A stretch of DNA of 64,000 nt from NCBI GenBank assembly GCA_017469925.1, contig JAFUFK010000013.1:248001-312000 (forward strand), in the 5' to 3' direction. Both the position numbers and the translations under genes were made by a program. Shown in pieces: positions 1-7,900 of this stretch. The notes under the pieces were generated by a model. That model searched no databases, was not told the origin of the DNA, and worked only from the letters and a program-made list of their open reading frames with translations. This stretch comes from Bacteroidaceae bacterium. Its GTDB lineage: Bacteria; Bacteroidota; Bacteroidia; Bacteroidales; Bacteroidaceae. Positions within the stretch are counted from its first letter, which is position 1; each line of letters starts with the position of its first letter.

Positions 1-732
1 CTTTCTATTAAGTTCCCTAACTTTATCTCCCACTGCCGTTCCCTCATGATTCATTTCTTGCAACTTGGTCAGGACTGTCTTTGCCTTGGTCTTATCATTG
101 TTCTTCAAGTAACCGATGGCAAGGTTCCAACCAATTTCGGCAGCGTATGCCGTATAGTCATTGTAAGTATCAGAGGTTGAAAGTTCCCAGCATTGCTGCA
201 ACTCTGCGAGCGTGTGCTTCAGGTCTGTCTTCGTCTTTACATTGCTGAACAGAGAATCCAGATGCTGTTCTACTTCTGTTATTTCCGCACCTCTCGCCAA
301 AAGAGATGTTTCAAAAGCATTCTCATATTCTGCGGCAAGAGCCGTCGTCATTCTGTAATCATAGTATTCTATACCTATCCAGAAGATAAATACCAGTGAG
401 GCTGCCAAAGATAATATATAGGATACCTTGCGGAGGGTAACGACTTTAGCCTTTGGCTTATCTACAGTCTTGTCTATAATCTGTTTTATCTCCTTTTCAC
501 TTGCATTGCGCAATGCCTCTGTCGTTTCCTTGTCCCGAGCCGTTCCCACCTGCTTTAGACCTTTCGTGAGGCGGGCAATGGCAATGGCTCGTTCCTTCAA
601 CTGAGGATTCTCTTTCAGTTCTTGTATGAAGGCTTGCTCCTTTTCTTCCGACATCTGTCCACGGAGGTAGGCATCGATGCGGGCATCCTCCTGGAGGCGT
701 TTCTCGTCTATGTTGTTTATGTCTGTCGTCAT
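1..732 (-). CDS. Partial membrane protein with anti-sigma-like N-terminus (C-terminus off window)
   Basis: Third gene of the caspase/sigma module. It starts at 732, 10 bp after the sigma factor stop, and 244 codons are visible before the window edge. The first 60 residues (DARIDAYLRGQMSEEKEQAF followed by ENPQLKERA) resemble the N-terminal helix pair of anti-sigma proteins, which bind ECF sigma factors. One membrane helix is visible at about residues 103-123. The rest is probably periplasmic and helical, with TPR-like segments such as WNLAIGYLKNNDKTKAK. No zinc-binding HxxxCxxC motif is seen. Inference: a membrane anchor or sensor that may hold the neighbouring sigma factor. It could instead be a TPR scaffold without anti-sigma activity. 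Confidence 0.6.
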   Translation of the reverse strand, partial: MTTDINNIDEKRLQEDARIDAYLRGQMSEEKEQAFIQELKENPQLKERAIAIARLTKGLKQVGTARDKETTEALRNASEKEIKQIIDKTVDKPKAKVVTLRKVSYILSLAASLVFIFWIGIEYYDYRMTTALAAEYENAFETSLLARGAEITEVEQHLDSLFSNVKTKTDLKHTLAELQQCWELSTSDTYNDYTAYAAEIGWNLAIGYLKNNDKTKAKTVLTKLQEMNHEGTAVGDKVRELNRK

Positions 733-742
733 ACGCTTGAAA

Positions 743-1318
743 TCATTTGTCTTCTTCAAATATGTCCTTTGAAAGCCGCTGGTAGTGTTCCCGGAACTTC
801 TCACAACAACGATGTTTAGTTACTTTCACCGTTCCCTCACTCTTGTAACCGAACATCTCAGCCATTGTCTTCATGGAGAATCCGTCGCGATAGAATCCCC
901 ACAGAATGTTGTTGCAGGGTTCGGGCATATCGCTCACTATCTGACGCACCAAGTGGTCTTTGCGCTCCGCGATTTCGGTGTCGTCATCCTCCAGCGCCAA
1001 CAGTTTGTCGATGCGGTCGTCTTCGTATTCGCTCTTGGTCGTGTCTGGGTATTCGTCTATGATGTTCAACTCCTTTCCTCGCTTGCGAAGCAACTCATGG
1101 GCCTTGTTCCTGCATATCGCATTGAAGTAGGTAGAGAGGGAAGACCTCAGGTCATCCAGTTTGCCCTCCTTTATCTGCCGGTATAGCACAAGGAAGGAAT
1201 CTTGAAAGATGTTTTCGCAATCCACGCGCTGCAATGAGAAAGTACCTTGCAGGAAAGCCAAGGTTTTCTCCCATTGTTCAGAGGCAAACTTATTTAATTG
1301 TTGTTCCGTATATGCCAT
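743..1318 (-). CDS. ECF-type RNA polymerase sigma factor (sigma-70 family)
   Basis: 191-residue protein when started at MAYTEQQLNKF. A longer frame opens at 1408 but runs into the upstream caspase gene, so the 1318 ATG (5 bp after the caspase stop) is preferred. Region 2 is recognisable in CENIFQDSFLVLYRQIKEG with TYFNAICRNKAHELLRK. Region 4 lies near the C-terminus as a helix-turn-helix around MKTMAEMFGYKSEGTVKVTK. The acidic linker between them (residues about 97-120) is unusually long. It probably directs polymerase to a small regulon that includes its own operon. The neighbouring membrane protein is the obvious candidate regulator. Confidence 0.85.
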   Translation of the reverse strand: MAYTEQQLNKFASEQWEKTLAFLQGTFSLQRVDCENIFQDSFLVLYRQIKEGKLDDLRSSLSTYFNAICRNKAHELLRKRGKELNIIDEYPDTTKSEYEDDRIDKLLALEDDDTEIAERKDHLVRQIVSDMPEPCNNILWGFYRDGFSMKTMAEMFGYKSEGTVKVTKHRCCEKFREHYQRLSKDIFEEDK

Positions 1319-1323
1319 TGGGT

Positions 1324-2232
1324 TTATTTCAGACTTGTTTCGTAAACCATGTTCTGCCGCACCAGTCGTCTGTCGGCGTCCATCATGCGCTTTATCTCCA
1401 GAATCCATGTAAGGGAAGGAGAGATGGCGGATATCTCTAATGTTTTTGTCACATAAAACGAAAGAGGACCATAATATTTGCCGTCCTGCTTTATCTCATA
1501 ATTCGACTGATAAGAGCGGCAGGCTTCAAGAATCGCGATGTGGGAAAGGTCTGGCGAATTGGGAATCGTGAAATGCCCCAGCGCATTGATTCGGGGGCGA
1601 TAGGGCTTGTCCGTTGCACTGAAACCTCGCTTCGTACCTCTGCAAAAGGCTTCTTCGGTATCTTCCTCGTCACCTCGGGATGAACCACCGGCGTGACAGG
1701 CATCTATCACTACGCAGACAAAGCCCGCCTTGCCCACGGCCTTTCTCATCTGTTGCAGATAGGAATGGAGTTCGTCGTCCAATATATGGCTGTTGCCTTC
1801 GTATTTTCCCTTGACATATTTCATCTGCGCATCGTAGGGCACAATGGCTTCGTCCCATCCGTCTTCCTCGTCCCCATCCAAATCCTCCACGGGCTGACCG
1901 TGACAAGAGAAATGAAAATAGACCATGTCTCCAACTTTCACCCGTTGCGCCAGTGCTTTCAGTTCCTTCCTTATCCGTTGGGCAGTAGCCTCCCGATTGC
2001 ATAAGGTCTTCGTTTTGAATCCTTGACGCTTCAATATCGGTGTTATCATCTGCACATCATTCGTTCCATGTATGTCCTTCCACTCGTCATCCTCCGACTG
2101 GACATCACGATTCTCGTACTTCGAAATTCCAACCAGCAATGCGTGTTTTACTTGCCCATGCACTCTCAAGGGAAGTGCGAGAGAGAGTATGAGCACTAAT
2201 TGGAATATATTCTTCGTATAACTTTTTAACAT
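1324..2232 (-). CDS. Secreted caspase-like (C14 / metacaspase) protease
   Basis: 302 residues. The start is placed at the ATG at 2232 rather than 2265, because it puts a clean signal peptide (MLKSYTKN followed by a leucine-rich stretch, ending near LRVHGQ) at the N-terminus. The caspase fold is shown by ALLVGISKY near residue 31, the catalytic His in FSCHGQ (His111) and the catalytic Cys in VIDACHAGG (Cys179). An acidic DLDGDEEDGWDE segment follows the His and may bind calcium, as in metacaspases (inference). First gene of a tight operon with the sigma factor and membrane protein, behind a -7 box at 2255-2262. Substrate unknown. Export suggests a periplasmic role, perhaps cleavage of the membrane partner. 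Confidence 0.8.
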   Translation of the reverse strand: MLKSYTKNIFQLVLILSLALPLRVHGQVKHALLVGISKYENRDVQSEDDEWKDIHGTNDVQMITPILKRQGFKTKTLCNREATAQRIRKELKALAQRVKVGDMVYFHFSCHGQPVEDLDGDEEDGWDEAIVPYDAQMKYVKGKYEGNSHILDDELHSYLQQMRKAVGKAGFVCVVIDACHAGGSSRGDEEDTEEAFCRGTKRGFSATDKPYRPRINALGHFTIPNSPDLSHIAILEACRSYQSNYEIKQDGKYYGPLSFYVTKTLEISAISPSLTWILEIKRMMDADRRLVRQNMVYETSLK

Positions 2233-2254
2233 ATGTATCTTATGTCCTTCCTTG

Positions 2255-2262
2255 CAAAGATA
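2255..2262 (-). promoter_or_regulatory. Bacteroidetes -7 promoter box of the caspase operon
   Basis: Minus strand reads TATCTTTG, an exact match to TAnnTTTG, 23 bp upstream of the caspase start. No exact TTTG is present at -33. Confidence 0.55.
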
Positions 2263-2409
2263 CAAATAAAAGTTTAATGGTTAATGGCTAACGGTTATTT
2301 TTTTTCATGGTGGGATAATCGTTTCGCAATAGTAAAAGGTGGAACGCCCAGGTGCAAAAGGCTTAGTCAGGAGGTGCAAAGTCGTTAAGATAAGGATGCT
2401 TGCTGTGTT

Positions 2410-2472
2410 CCAAAGTTTGGAACGTACGTACCAAACTTTGGAACGCACGTCCCGAACTTTGGTATGTGCGTT
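2410..2472. repeat. Three tandem 21-bp palindromic repeats
   Basis: Units at 2410-2430, 2431-2451 and 2452-2472. Each begins with an 11-bp near-palindrome (CCAAAGTTTGG, CCAAACTTTGG, CCGAACTTTGG) followed by 10 bp of the AACGTACGTA type. The first two palindromes are exact reverse complements of each other and could form a stem. The array lies in the 406-bp gap between the caspase gene and the DUF4270 gene, about 150 bp upstream of the caspase promoter. Nothing coding is evident in this gap. Confidence 0.8.
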
Positions 2473-2493
2473 CATAACCTTGAAAATCTTTAT

Positions 2494-2542
2494 GCAAAAA
2501 AAGAGAAGCCCTCCTCCCGTCGGATGGGGGAGAAGGGCTTTT
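2494..2542 (-). terminator. Intrinsic terminator of the DUF4270 operon
   Basis: Minus strand: AAAGCCCTTCTCCCCC pairs with GGGAGGAGGGCTT, then a T-rich run ending in seven T. It lies about 100 bp downstream of the DUF4270 stop codon. Confidence 0.75.
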
Positions 2543-2638
2543 GAGGGGGGATGGAGCCGGGTGTGTGTCAAAGCCGTTCGTAGCCCTACTCGTCGAGTAT
2601 AGGGCCCCAGGCATGTGTGACAAGAACCGGCGGAGTTG

Positions 2639-4069
2639 CTATTGCTGGAACTTGCTATAGACGACCTGCATCTGCAGGGGGGTGGTGCCGCCGACAAGTC
2701 GGACGGAGCCGAGGCCGAGGTCGTGGGTGACGCTGACCTGGGCACCGCTGCTGTTGGTGCTGGTGGTGACGGGGATAAGGAGGACGCGGTCCCAGTCGGG
2801 GTTGCGACGGGCCCACTCGTCTTCGGTGATGCCGAGGGCGCGGGCTTGGACAACCTTCTCGTGTTTGCAGTAGGCGAGGAGGCGGCTGATGTTGTCGAAG
2901 GTGTAGGTGTTGTAGGCGGTGTTGAAGGTGGTGGTGTAGCTGGTGCGGCCGTCGGCGACGCGGCGGCTGAGGAAGAACTGGTGGGCGTCGGCCTTGCGGA
3001 CCATCAGGAGGGTGGCGGGAGTGGCGAGCTGGCTGTCGTCCTGCGTCTTGTTGTAGCGGGTGAGGGTGAGGGAGGCCAGGCTGACGCTGTCGGTCTGGTG
3101 CTGGCCGGAGAAGACTTCATCGACGGGCAGGGTGAGCTCGGTCGTGATGCCTGCGGGGGTCTTGAGGTAGGTGTAGGGCGCGTCGGAGTCGGTGAGTGCG
3201 GAGGTGTCGGACGTGCGGAAACGGGTGCTCTGGATGACCTCGGGGGTGGCGGCGAAGCGGGTGACGGCGTTGTAGATGGTGTCGGCCTGCTCGTCGGCGT
3301 AGCGGTAGTAGAGGTTGAGGGTGCCGACATAGACTGAGAGCATGGTGCCGTGGCCGGACGAGGTGCGGAAGTAGAGCCCGGGGAAGACGTTGCGGATGAA
3401 GTGGTACGAGTCCTTGTAGTAGCCGGGATTTTCGTAATAGGATTCCATGATGCGCTGGCCCAGCGAGGCGGGCAGCATGATGCGCACGTTGGGGTTATAG
3501 GTGGAGGCGGAGAGGGTGACGGTCTCAAGGTTGTAGTCGCGGGGTGTGAAGACGCGCGTGGCGAGGGGCTGGGCTTCGGGGGCGACGTAGCGGCTGAGGT
3601 CGATGTCGGCGTAGTAGGTGGAGTCTTCGGAGAGGATGTTGGTGGGGGAGAGTTCGAAGACTTGGAGTTTCATGGGGTTGTCGGCCTGGCCGTAGTAGCT
3701 GTTGAAGTAGAGGCGAACTTCGCACGAGTCGCACTGGACGATGCCCTTCCTGGGCTCTCCGTCGATGTCGCCGACCATCTGGCTGAGTGGGGGGTACTGG
3801 TAGTCTTCGAAGACGTAGAACTGGGCGGCGAAGTCGGCGGTGACGTCGGTGCCGGTCTCGGGGTCGGTGACGGAGCCGAGGTAGCTGTTGGTGCTGTTGG
3901 CTACGACGGAGTCCATGGGGAGGGAGCGGCTGGTAAGTTGGAAGACTTGGGTGGAGTTGGTGATGCCGTCGGTGGCGGGGTGGATGCCGAGCGAGGCGGT
4001 GTTGTCGTCACAGGCCGCAAGGGTCAGGAGGGCGGCGAGAAGGAGCAGGGTGTGGGGGGTGTTGCGCAT
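2639..4069 (-). CDS. DUF4270 family lipoprotein
   Basis: 476 residues, started at the ATG at 4069. The start gives a lipoprotein signal peptide with lipobox LTLAAC; upstream in-frame codons run back inside the neighbouring gene and are rejected. The body is beta-rich, with the DUF4270 hallmark early region around SLGIHPATDGITNSTQ and repeated VRLYFNSYYG- and LETVTLSAS-type strands. Probably anchored in the outer membrane; function unknown. It follows the GT5 gene after 8 bp, so the two are co-transcribed, and ends at the terminator at 2494-2542. The gene is strongly GC-biased at third positions, which produces long spurious frames on the other strand. Confidence 0.8.
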   Translation of the reverse strand: MRNTPHTLLLLAALLTLAACDDNTASLGIHPATDGITNSTQVFQLTSRSLPMDSVVANSTNSYLGSVTDPETGTDVTADFAAQFYVFEDYQYPPLSQMVGDIDGEPRKGIVQCDSCEVRLYFNSYYGQADNPMKLQVFELSPTNILSEDSTYYADIDLSRYVAPEAQPLATRVFTPRDYNLETVTLSASTYNPNVRIMLPASLGQRIMESYYENPGYYKDSYHFIRNVFPGLYFRTSSGHGTMLSVYVGTLNLYYRYADEQADTIYNAVTRFAATPEVIQSTRFRTSDTSALTDSDAPYTYLKTPAGITTELTLPVDEVFSGQHQTDSVSLASLTLTRYNKTQDDSQLATPATLLMVRKADAHQFFLSRRVADGRTSYTTTFNTAYNTYTFDNISRLLAYCKHEKVVQARALGITEDEWARRNPDWDRVLLIPVTTSTNSSGAQVSVTHDLGLGSVRLVGGTTPLQMQVVYSKFQQ

Positions 4070-4077
4070 CGTGTGTG

Positions 4078-4905
4078 TCAGTCTTCGGTTTTTACGGGTT
4101 GGCCGACGGTCCATACATGGTCGAAGAAGTCGGTGTAGGCTCTTGTGTCGTCGGTCTGGGGGAGGAGGGGTTTGCCCGTAGCCTGGGCGTACTCGAGTAC
4201 GTCGGGGGCGGGGGCGCCGGTGGCGACGGTGATGCCGTCGGAGTACTTGATGGCGAGTTTCTGGAGGTCGGCGGGGGTCAGGCTGGAGCCAAACTCCTGG
4301 AAGCACTGGGCTCCGGCCGTGCGGTACTCGAGTATCTGGGCGAAGTCGTCGCCGGTGGGCAGGGTGAGCAGGTTGTCGGAGAGAGTGTAAACGACGCGGC
4401 AGTCGCGGAAGCTGGGCTCGTCGGCGTAGGCGGTCTTGAGATAGACGGGGACGAGGGCTGATATCCAGCCTTGGCAGTGGATGACGTCGGGGACCCAACG
4501 GAGTTTCTTCACCGTCTCGAGTACGCCGCGGGCGTAGAAGGCTGCGCGTTCGACGTTGTCGGTGTATTCCTTGCCTTCGCGGTCTTGCTCGGCGAGGCGC
4601 TTGGCGAAGTAGTCTTCGTTGTCGATGAAATAGACTTGCATGCGGGTGCCGGCGATGGAGGCTACCTTGATGATGAGCTGGTGGTCGGTGTCGTTGATAA
4701 TGACGTTCATGCCAGAGAGGCGAATGACCTCATGCAGTTGGTTGCGCCGTTCGTTGATGTTGCCCCACTTGGGCATGAATGCCCTGATTTCGCGATTCTG
4801 GTCGAGGGCGTCCATGGGCAGGTCGCGGCCGAGCCGGGTCATCGGGGATTCGGGTACGTAGGGGTTGATCTCCTGGGTAATGAACAAAATCTTCTCCGCT
4901 TTCAT
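4078..4905 (-). CDS. GT5 N-terminal-domain protein (glycogen/starch synthase-like)
   Basis: 275 residues. The N-terminus ([25 protein letters not shown]) matches the substrate-entry region of GT5 glycogen/starch synthases, but with SPMTRLG instead of the classical KTGGLxDV glucose-binding motif. [17 protein letters not shown] matches the PDVVHxHDW region. The protein stops after the first Rossmann domain; the C-terminal ADP-glucose-binding domain of a full synthase (about 480 residues) is absent. Synthase activity is therefore doubtful, and a regulatory or structural role is possible. It is the first gene of the DUF4270 operon and divergent from panC. Confidence 0.75.
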   Translation of the reverse strand: MKAEKILFITQEINPYVPESPMTRLGRDLPMDALDQNREIRAFMPKWGNINERRNQLHEVIRLSGMNVIINDTDHQLIIKVASIAGTRMQVYFIDNEDYFAKRLAEQDREGKEYTDNVERAAFYARGVLETVKKLRWVPDVIHCQGWISALVPVYLKTAYADEPSFRDCRVVYTLSDNLLTLPTGDDFAQILEYRTAGAQCFQEFGSSLTPADLQKLAIKYSDGITVATGAPAPDVLEYAQATGKPLLPQTDDTRAYTDFFDHVWTVGQPVKTED

Positions 4906-4928
4906 CTCTGTTTATAGTTTTCCGGGTA

Positions 4929-4936
4929 CAAAGGTA
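4929..4936 (-). promoter_or_regulatory. -7 promoter box of the GT5/DUF4270 operon
   Basis: Minus strand TACCTTTG, an exact TAnnTTTG match, 24 bp upstream of the GT5 start. No clear TTTG lies at -33. Confidence 0.5.
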
Positions 4937-5074
4937 GTAAAAAATCGTGACATTGGGGCCATGAAAGGCCAGATTTCACCTTTTTTAATGATTTATTTGC
5001 CGGTTTATTTCGCTATTTCGATATTTATGCGTTATTTTGCACCGCTTTACAGAAAGATTCGTTACGGATACGAG

Positions 5075-5923
5075 ATGAAACGCATTTTTACGATTGCCCA
5101 ATTGCGGAAGGAACTCGAGAGGGCTCGCCGCGAGGGGAAAACTATCGGACTGGTGCCCACGATGGGTGCCCTGCACGAGGGGCATGCTTCGCTGGTTCGC
5201 CGCAGTGTGGGGGAGAACGATGTGACGGTGGTCTCCGTTTTCCTCAATCCTACTCAGTTTAACGACAAACAGGACCTGGCCAAGTACCCGCGTACGCTGG
5301 AGGCCGACTGCGCCTTGCTGCGACGGTGCGGGGCGACGATTGTCTTCGCTCCCTCGGTAGAGGAGGTTTATCCGGAGCCTGATACGCGCCGCTTCAGCTA
5401 TCCGCCTACCGACAGTGTGATGGAGGGGGCTTTCCGCCCGGGCCACTTCAACGGGGTTTGCCAGGTGGTGTCGAAGTTCTTCATGATGACCGAGCCCGAC
5501 CGCGCTTACTTCGGCGAGAAGGACTTCCAGCAGATTGCCGTCATCCGCCGCATGGTTGACGACCTGGGCTTCCGGCTCGAGATTGTGCCTTGCCCCGTCG
5601 TTCGCGAGGAGGGTGGCCTGGCCATGAGCAGCCGAAATACCCTGCTGACGGCCGAGGAGCGCCAGACGGCTAACCACATCTACCAGACCCTGAAGGCGAG
5701 CCTCGAATGGGCCCGGACGAAGTCGGTGGGCGAGGTCCACGACCAGGTAGTGGAGGAAATCAACCGTGTGCCCGAACTGGAGGTGCAGTACTACAGCATC
5801 GTTGACGGGCGTTCGCTGGCCGACGTGTCGGACTGGCAGGAGAGCGACGATATCGTGGGCTGCATTACGGTCTTCTGCGGCTCACAGCCCATCCGCCTTA
5901 TCGACCACATTCGTTATAAATAA
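5075..5923 (+). CDS. panC: Pantothenate synthetase (pantoate--beta-alanine ligase)
   Basis: 282 residues. It joins pantoate and beta-alanine using ATP, the last step of pantothenate (vitamin B5, CoA precursor) synthesis, in the cytosol. The ATP-binding HIGH-like motif is seen in [16 protein letters not shown] (about residues 27-42), followed by [29 protein letters not shown] and the KMSKS-equivalent region MSSRN. The frame is open back to 4865, but the ATG at 5075 gives the family N-terminus ([14 protein letters not shown]). A variant -7 box, TTATTTTG at about 5032-5039, lies upstream. panD follows 43 bp downstream and supplies beta-alanine. Confidence 0.96.
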   Translation: MKRIFTIAQLRKELERARREGKTIGLVPTMGALHEGHASLVRRSVGENDVTVVSVFLNPTQFNDKQDLAKYPRTLEADCALLRRCGATIVFAPSVEEVYPEPDTRRFSYPPTDSVMEGAFRPGHFNGVCQVVSKFFMMTEPDRAYFGEKDFQQIAVIRRMVDDLGFRLEIVPCPVVREEGGLAMSSRNTLLTAEERQTANHIYQTLKASLEWARTKSVGEVHDQVVEEINRVPELEVQYYSIVDGRSLADVSDWQESDDIVGCITVFCGSQPIRLIDHIRYK

Positions 5924-5966
5924 AGGGGTAACGGGTTAAAAGGTTAAATCGTTTAAGGATCGACAA

Positions 5967-6308
5967 ATGTTTATTGAAGTACTGAAATCGAAGCTGCATT
6001 GCGTTACGGTGACCGAGGCCAACCTGAACTACATGGGCAGCATCACCATCGACGAGGACCTGATGGATGCCGCCGGCCTGATTGCCGGCGAGAAGGTGCA
6101 GGTGGTGAACAATAACAACGGCGAACGACTGGAGACCTACGTCATCCGAGGCGAGCGTGGTTCGGGATGTATCTGCCTGAACGGGGCCGCCGCCCGAAAG
6201 GTGCAGGTGGGCGACGTGGTCATCATCATCTCCTACGCCACGATGGACTTTGAGGAGGCCAAGACCTTCCGCCCCCGAGTGGTGTTCCCTGAGAACAACA
6301 GGGTCTGA
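5967..6308 (+). CDS. panD: Aspartate 1-decarboxylase
   Basis: 113 residues, close to the family length. It makes beta-alanine from L-aspartate for PanC. The enzyme is a self-cleaving pyruvoyl protein; the Gly24-Ser25 cleavage site is seen in NYMGSITID, with Ser25 becoming the pyruvoyl group. Lys9 (VLKSKLH) and the [19 protein letters not shown] segment are also typical. In an apparent operon with panC; the 43-bp spacer holds short GGGTTAAAAGGTTAAA-type repeats. Confidence 0.96.
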   Translation: MFIEVLKSKLHCVTVTEANLNYMGSITIDEDLMDAAGLIAGEKVQVVNNNNGERLETYVIRGERGSGCICLNGAAARKVQVGDVVIIISYATMDFEEAKTFRPRVVFPENNRV

Positions 6309-6332
6309 AACTAAACTTACGTACGAAAAAAA

Positions 6333-6371
6333 GGAAAGGCGAGCCCCCGGGTAGTGGAGGTTCGCCTTTCT
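6333..6371 (-). terminator. Terminator hairpin between panD and mce
   Basis: GAAAGGCGA (6334-6342) pairs perfectly with TCGCCTTTC (6362-6370). On the minus strand a C plus seven T follow the stem, so it best serves mce. On the plus strand a weaker T-run may end panD transcripts. Confidence 0.7.
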
Positions 6372-6380
6372 CGTCTTTAG

Positions 6381-6486
6381 CTTTGCATGACGCTGCACTC
6401 ACTCCTCACAGAACTGAAGCTTTGCTTCGACTTTGCTACGTCGCTCGGCATTGTTCATGCTTTGCATGACGCTGCACTCACTCCTC
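6381..6486. repeat. 27-bp direct repeat duplicating the 3' end of mce
   Basis: Identical 27-bp copies at 6381-6407 and 6460-6486 (CTTTGCATGACGCTG followed by CACTCACTCCTC), offset 79 bp. The second copy contains the mce stop codon and last codons; the first lies beyond it in non-coding sequence. Confidence 0.8.
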
Positions 6487-6882
6487 GCAAAGTTCTGTAA
6501 GGATGCCGCAGGTCGATTTCGGATGCAGGAAGGCAATGTGCAGGCCGTCGGCACCCTTGCGGGGAGCCTTGTCGATAAGGCGGATGCCCTTCTCGTCGCA
6601 CATGGCGAGGGCTTCGCTCACGCCGTCCTCTACCTTGAAGGCTACGTGGTGAACACCACGGCCGCCATTGTCGAGGAACTTCTGTACGGTGCTCTCGGGG
6701 CAAGTGGGCTCCAGGAGTTCCAGCTTCACTTCACCCACCTTCAGGAAGGCGGTCTTTACCTTCTGGTCCTCAACGACCTCGGTCTTGTAAACTTCCAGTC
6801 CCAGTACGTCCTGGAAATAGGGCAGTACGGCGTCGATGCTCTGCACGGCAATGCCCAGATGTTCGATTCTTGAAATCTTCAT
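6478..6882 (-). CDS. mce: Methylmalonyl-CoA epimerase
   Basis: 134 residues, the usual length for this VOC-fold enzyme. It interconverts (S)- and (R)-methylmalonyl-CoA in the succinate-propionate pathway used by many Bacteroidales. Metal ligands are recognisable: His8 in RIEHLGIAV, a Gln in the TAFL strand region, His in GVHHVAFKV and Glu in GILTELCEE. Two beta-alpha-beta-beta-beta modules are evident. It stands alone, with its own promoter at 6929-6959 and a terminator at 6333-6371, divergent from the M48 lipoprotein gene. The mutase genes are not in this window. Confidence 0.93.
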   Translation of the reverse strand: MKISRIEHLGIAVQSIDAVLPYFQDVLGLEVYKTEVVEDQKVKTAFLKVGEVKLELLEPTCPESTVQKFLDNGGRGVHHVAFKVEDGVSEALAMCDEKGIRLIDKAPRKGADGLHIAFLHPKSTCGILTELCEE

Positions 6883-6928
6883 AACGTGTTTAGTGGTTTA
6901 AAGATGGTGTAATATGGTTTATTTGCTA

Positions 6929-6959
6929 CAAAGATACGAATAAGTGAGTAAAAAGCAAA
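6929..6959 (-). promoter_or_regulatory. Promoter of mce
   Basis: Minus strand: -33 TTTG (6956-6959), 19-bp spacer, -7 TATCTTTG (6929-6936). Its spacer shares CTCACTTATTCG with the nitroreductase promoter at 13154-13185. Confidence 0.75.
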
Positions 6960-7008
6960 ATTAATTCTGGGTTTTTCGAGTGTGTCGTGCATAAAACCTC
7001 GCTCAGGT

Positions 7009-7040
7009 TTTGTCGGTACGATGAAATTTGCGTAATTTTG
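7009..7040 (+). promoter_or_regulatory. Promoter of the M48 lipoprotein gene
   Basis: -33 TTTG (7009-7012), 20-bp spacer, -7 TAATTTTG (7033-7040), 29 bp before the start codon. Confidence 0.7.
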
Positions 7041-7069
7041 TTGTCGGTAACTCTAATCTATTTATAAAT

Positions 7070-7900
7070 ATGAAAAACATCAGAACATTGCTTTTCGTGG
7101 CCCTTGCATTGCTTGCTGCGGCTTGTGGTACCACCAACACCGTGCCCATCACTGGGCGCAAGACCCATCTGCTCGTCGATGATGCGCAGGTGCTTAGCCT
7201 CAGTTCCCAGCAGTATCAGGATTACATGAAGGGAGCTCAGCTGTCGAAAAATGCCGCCAACACCGCTATGGTGAAGCGTGTAGGCCAGCGCCTGGCCACG
7301 GCCGTAGAGACGTACCTCAAGAACAATGGCTATGCCAGCGAGACGCAGAACTACCAGTGGGAGTTCAATCTCGTGGCCGATAAGCAGGTCAACGCCTTCT
7401 GTATGCCTGGTGGCAAGATTGTCGTTTACGAAGGCATGCTCCCTGTCACCCAGGACGAGACCAGTCTGGCCATCGTGCTCGGTCATGAGATTGCCCACGC
7501 CGTGGCCAAACATTCTGCCGAGCAACTTTCGAAGCAGATGCGCCAGCAATATGCCGCACAGATTGGTGGCAGCGTGCTCTCTCAGGCATCGGGCTTGGGC
7601 AGTACTACCGCTGCGCTGGCCAACATGGTGGGGCAAATGGGCTTTAAGTTTGCCAACCTCAAGTATTCGCGCGATAACGAGACCGAAGCCGACCACCTGG
7701 GCCTTATCTTCGCCGCAATGGCTGGTTACGACCCGCGTATGGCCATACCCTTCTGGGAACGTATGTCGCAGCAGGGTAGCAGTGGCAAGAGCGAACTCTT
7801 CAGCGACCACCCGTCGGATGCGAAGCGTGTGGCTGCCTTGCAGAAGCGTATGCCCGAGGCTCTGAAGTACTACAATCCTTCGGCTTCTAAAACTCGATAA
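7070..7900 (+). CDS. M48 family metalloprotease lipoprotein
   Basis: 276 residues from the ATG at 7070. An earlier ATG at 7028 lies inside the promoter and is rejected. The signal peptide ends in lipobox LAAAC, with Cys19 lipidated. The zinc site is HEIAH (139-143) with the downstream ligand Glu in DNETEADHLG. This architecture matches periplasmic M48 proteases such as E. coli LoiP/YggG, which act on misfolded envelope proteins; whether it faces periplasm or surface is not determinable here. Its last 14 bp overlap the 3' end of the convergent TonB-dependent receptor gene. Confidence 0.9.
   Translation: MKNIRTLLFVALALLAAACGTTNTVPITGRKTHLLVDDAQVLSLSSQQYQDYMKGAQLSKNAANTAMVKRVGQRLATAVETYLKNNGYASETQNYQWEFNLVADKQVNAFCMPGGKIVVYEGMLPVTQDETSLAIVLGHEIAHAVAKHSAEQLSKQMRQQYAAQIGGSVLSQASGLGSTTAALANMVGQMGFKFANLKYSRDNETEADHLGLIFAAMAGYDPRMAIPFWERMSQQGSSGKSELFSDHPSDAKRVAALQKRMPEALKYYNPSASKTR

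Noticed and set aside
2305-2853. Minus-strand frame in the gap before the caspase gene
   Set aside because: Ser/Pro-rich translation that runs through a terminator and the 21-bp repeats and overlaps the DUF4270 3' end out of frame.
2636-4138. Long plus-strand frames opposite the DUF4270 and GT5 genes
   Set aside because: Low-complexity Gly/Val/Glu translations caused by GC-rich third positions of the minus-strand genes.
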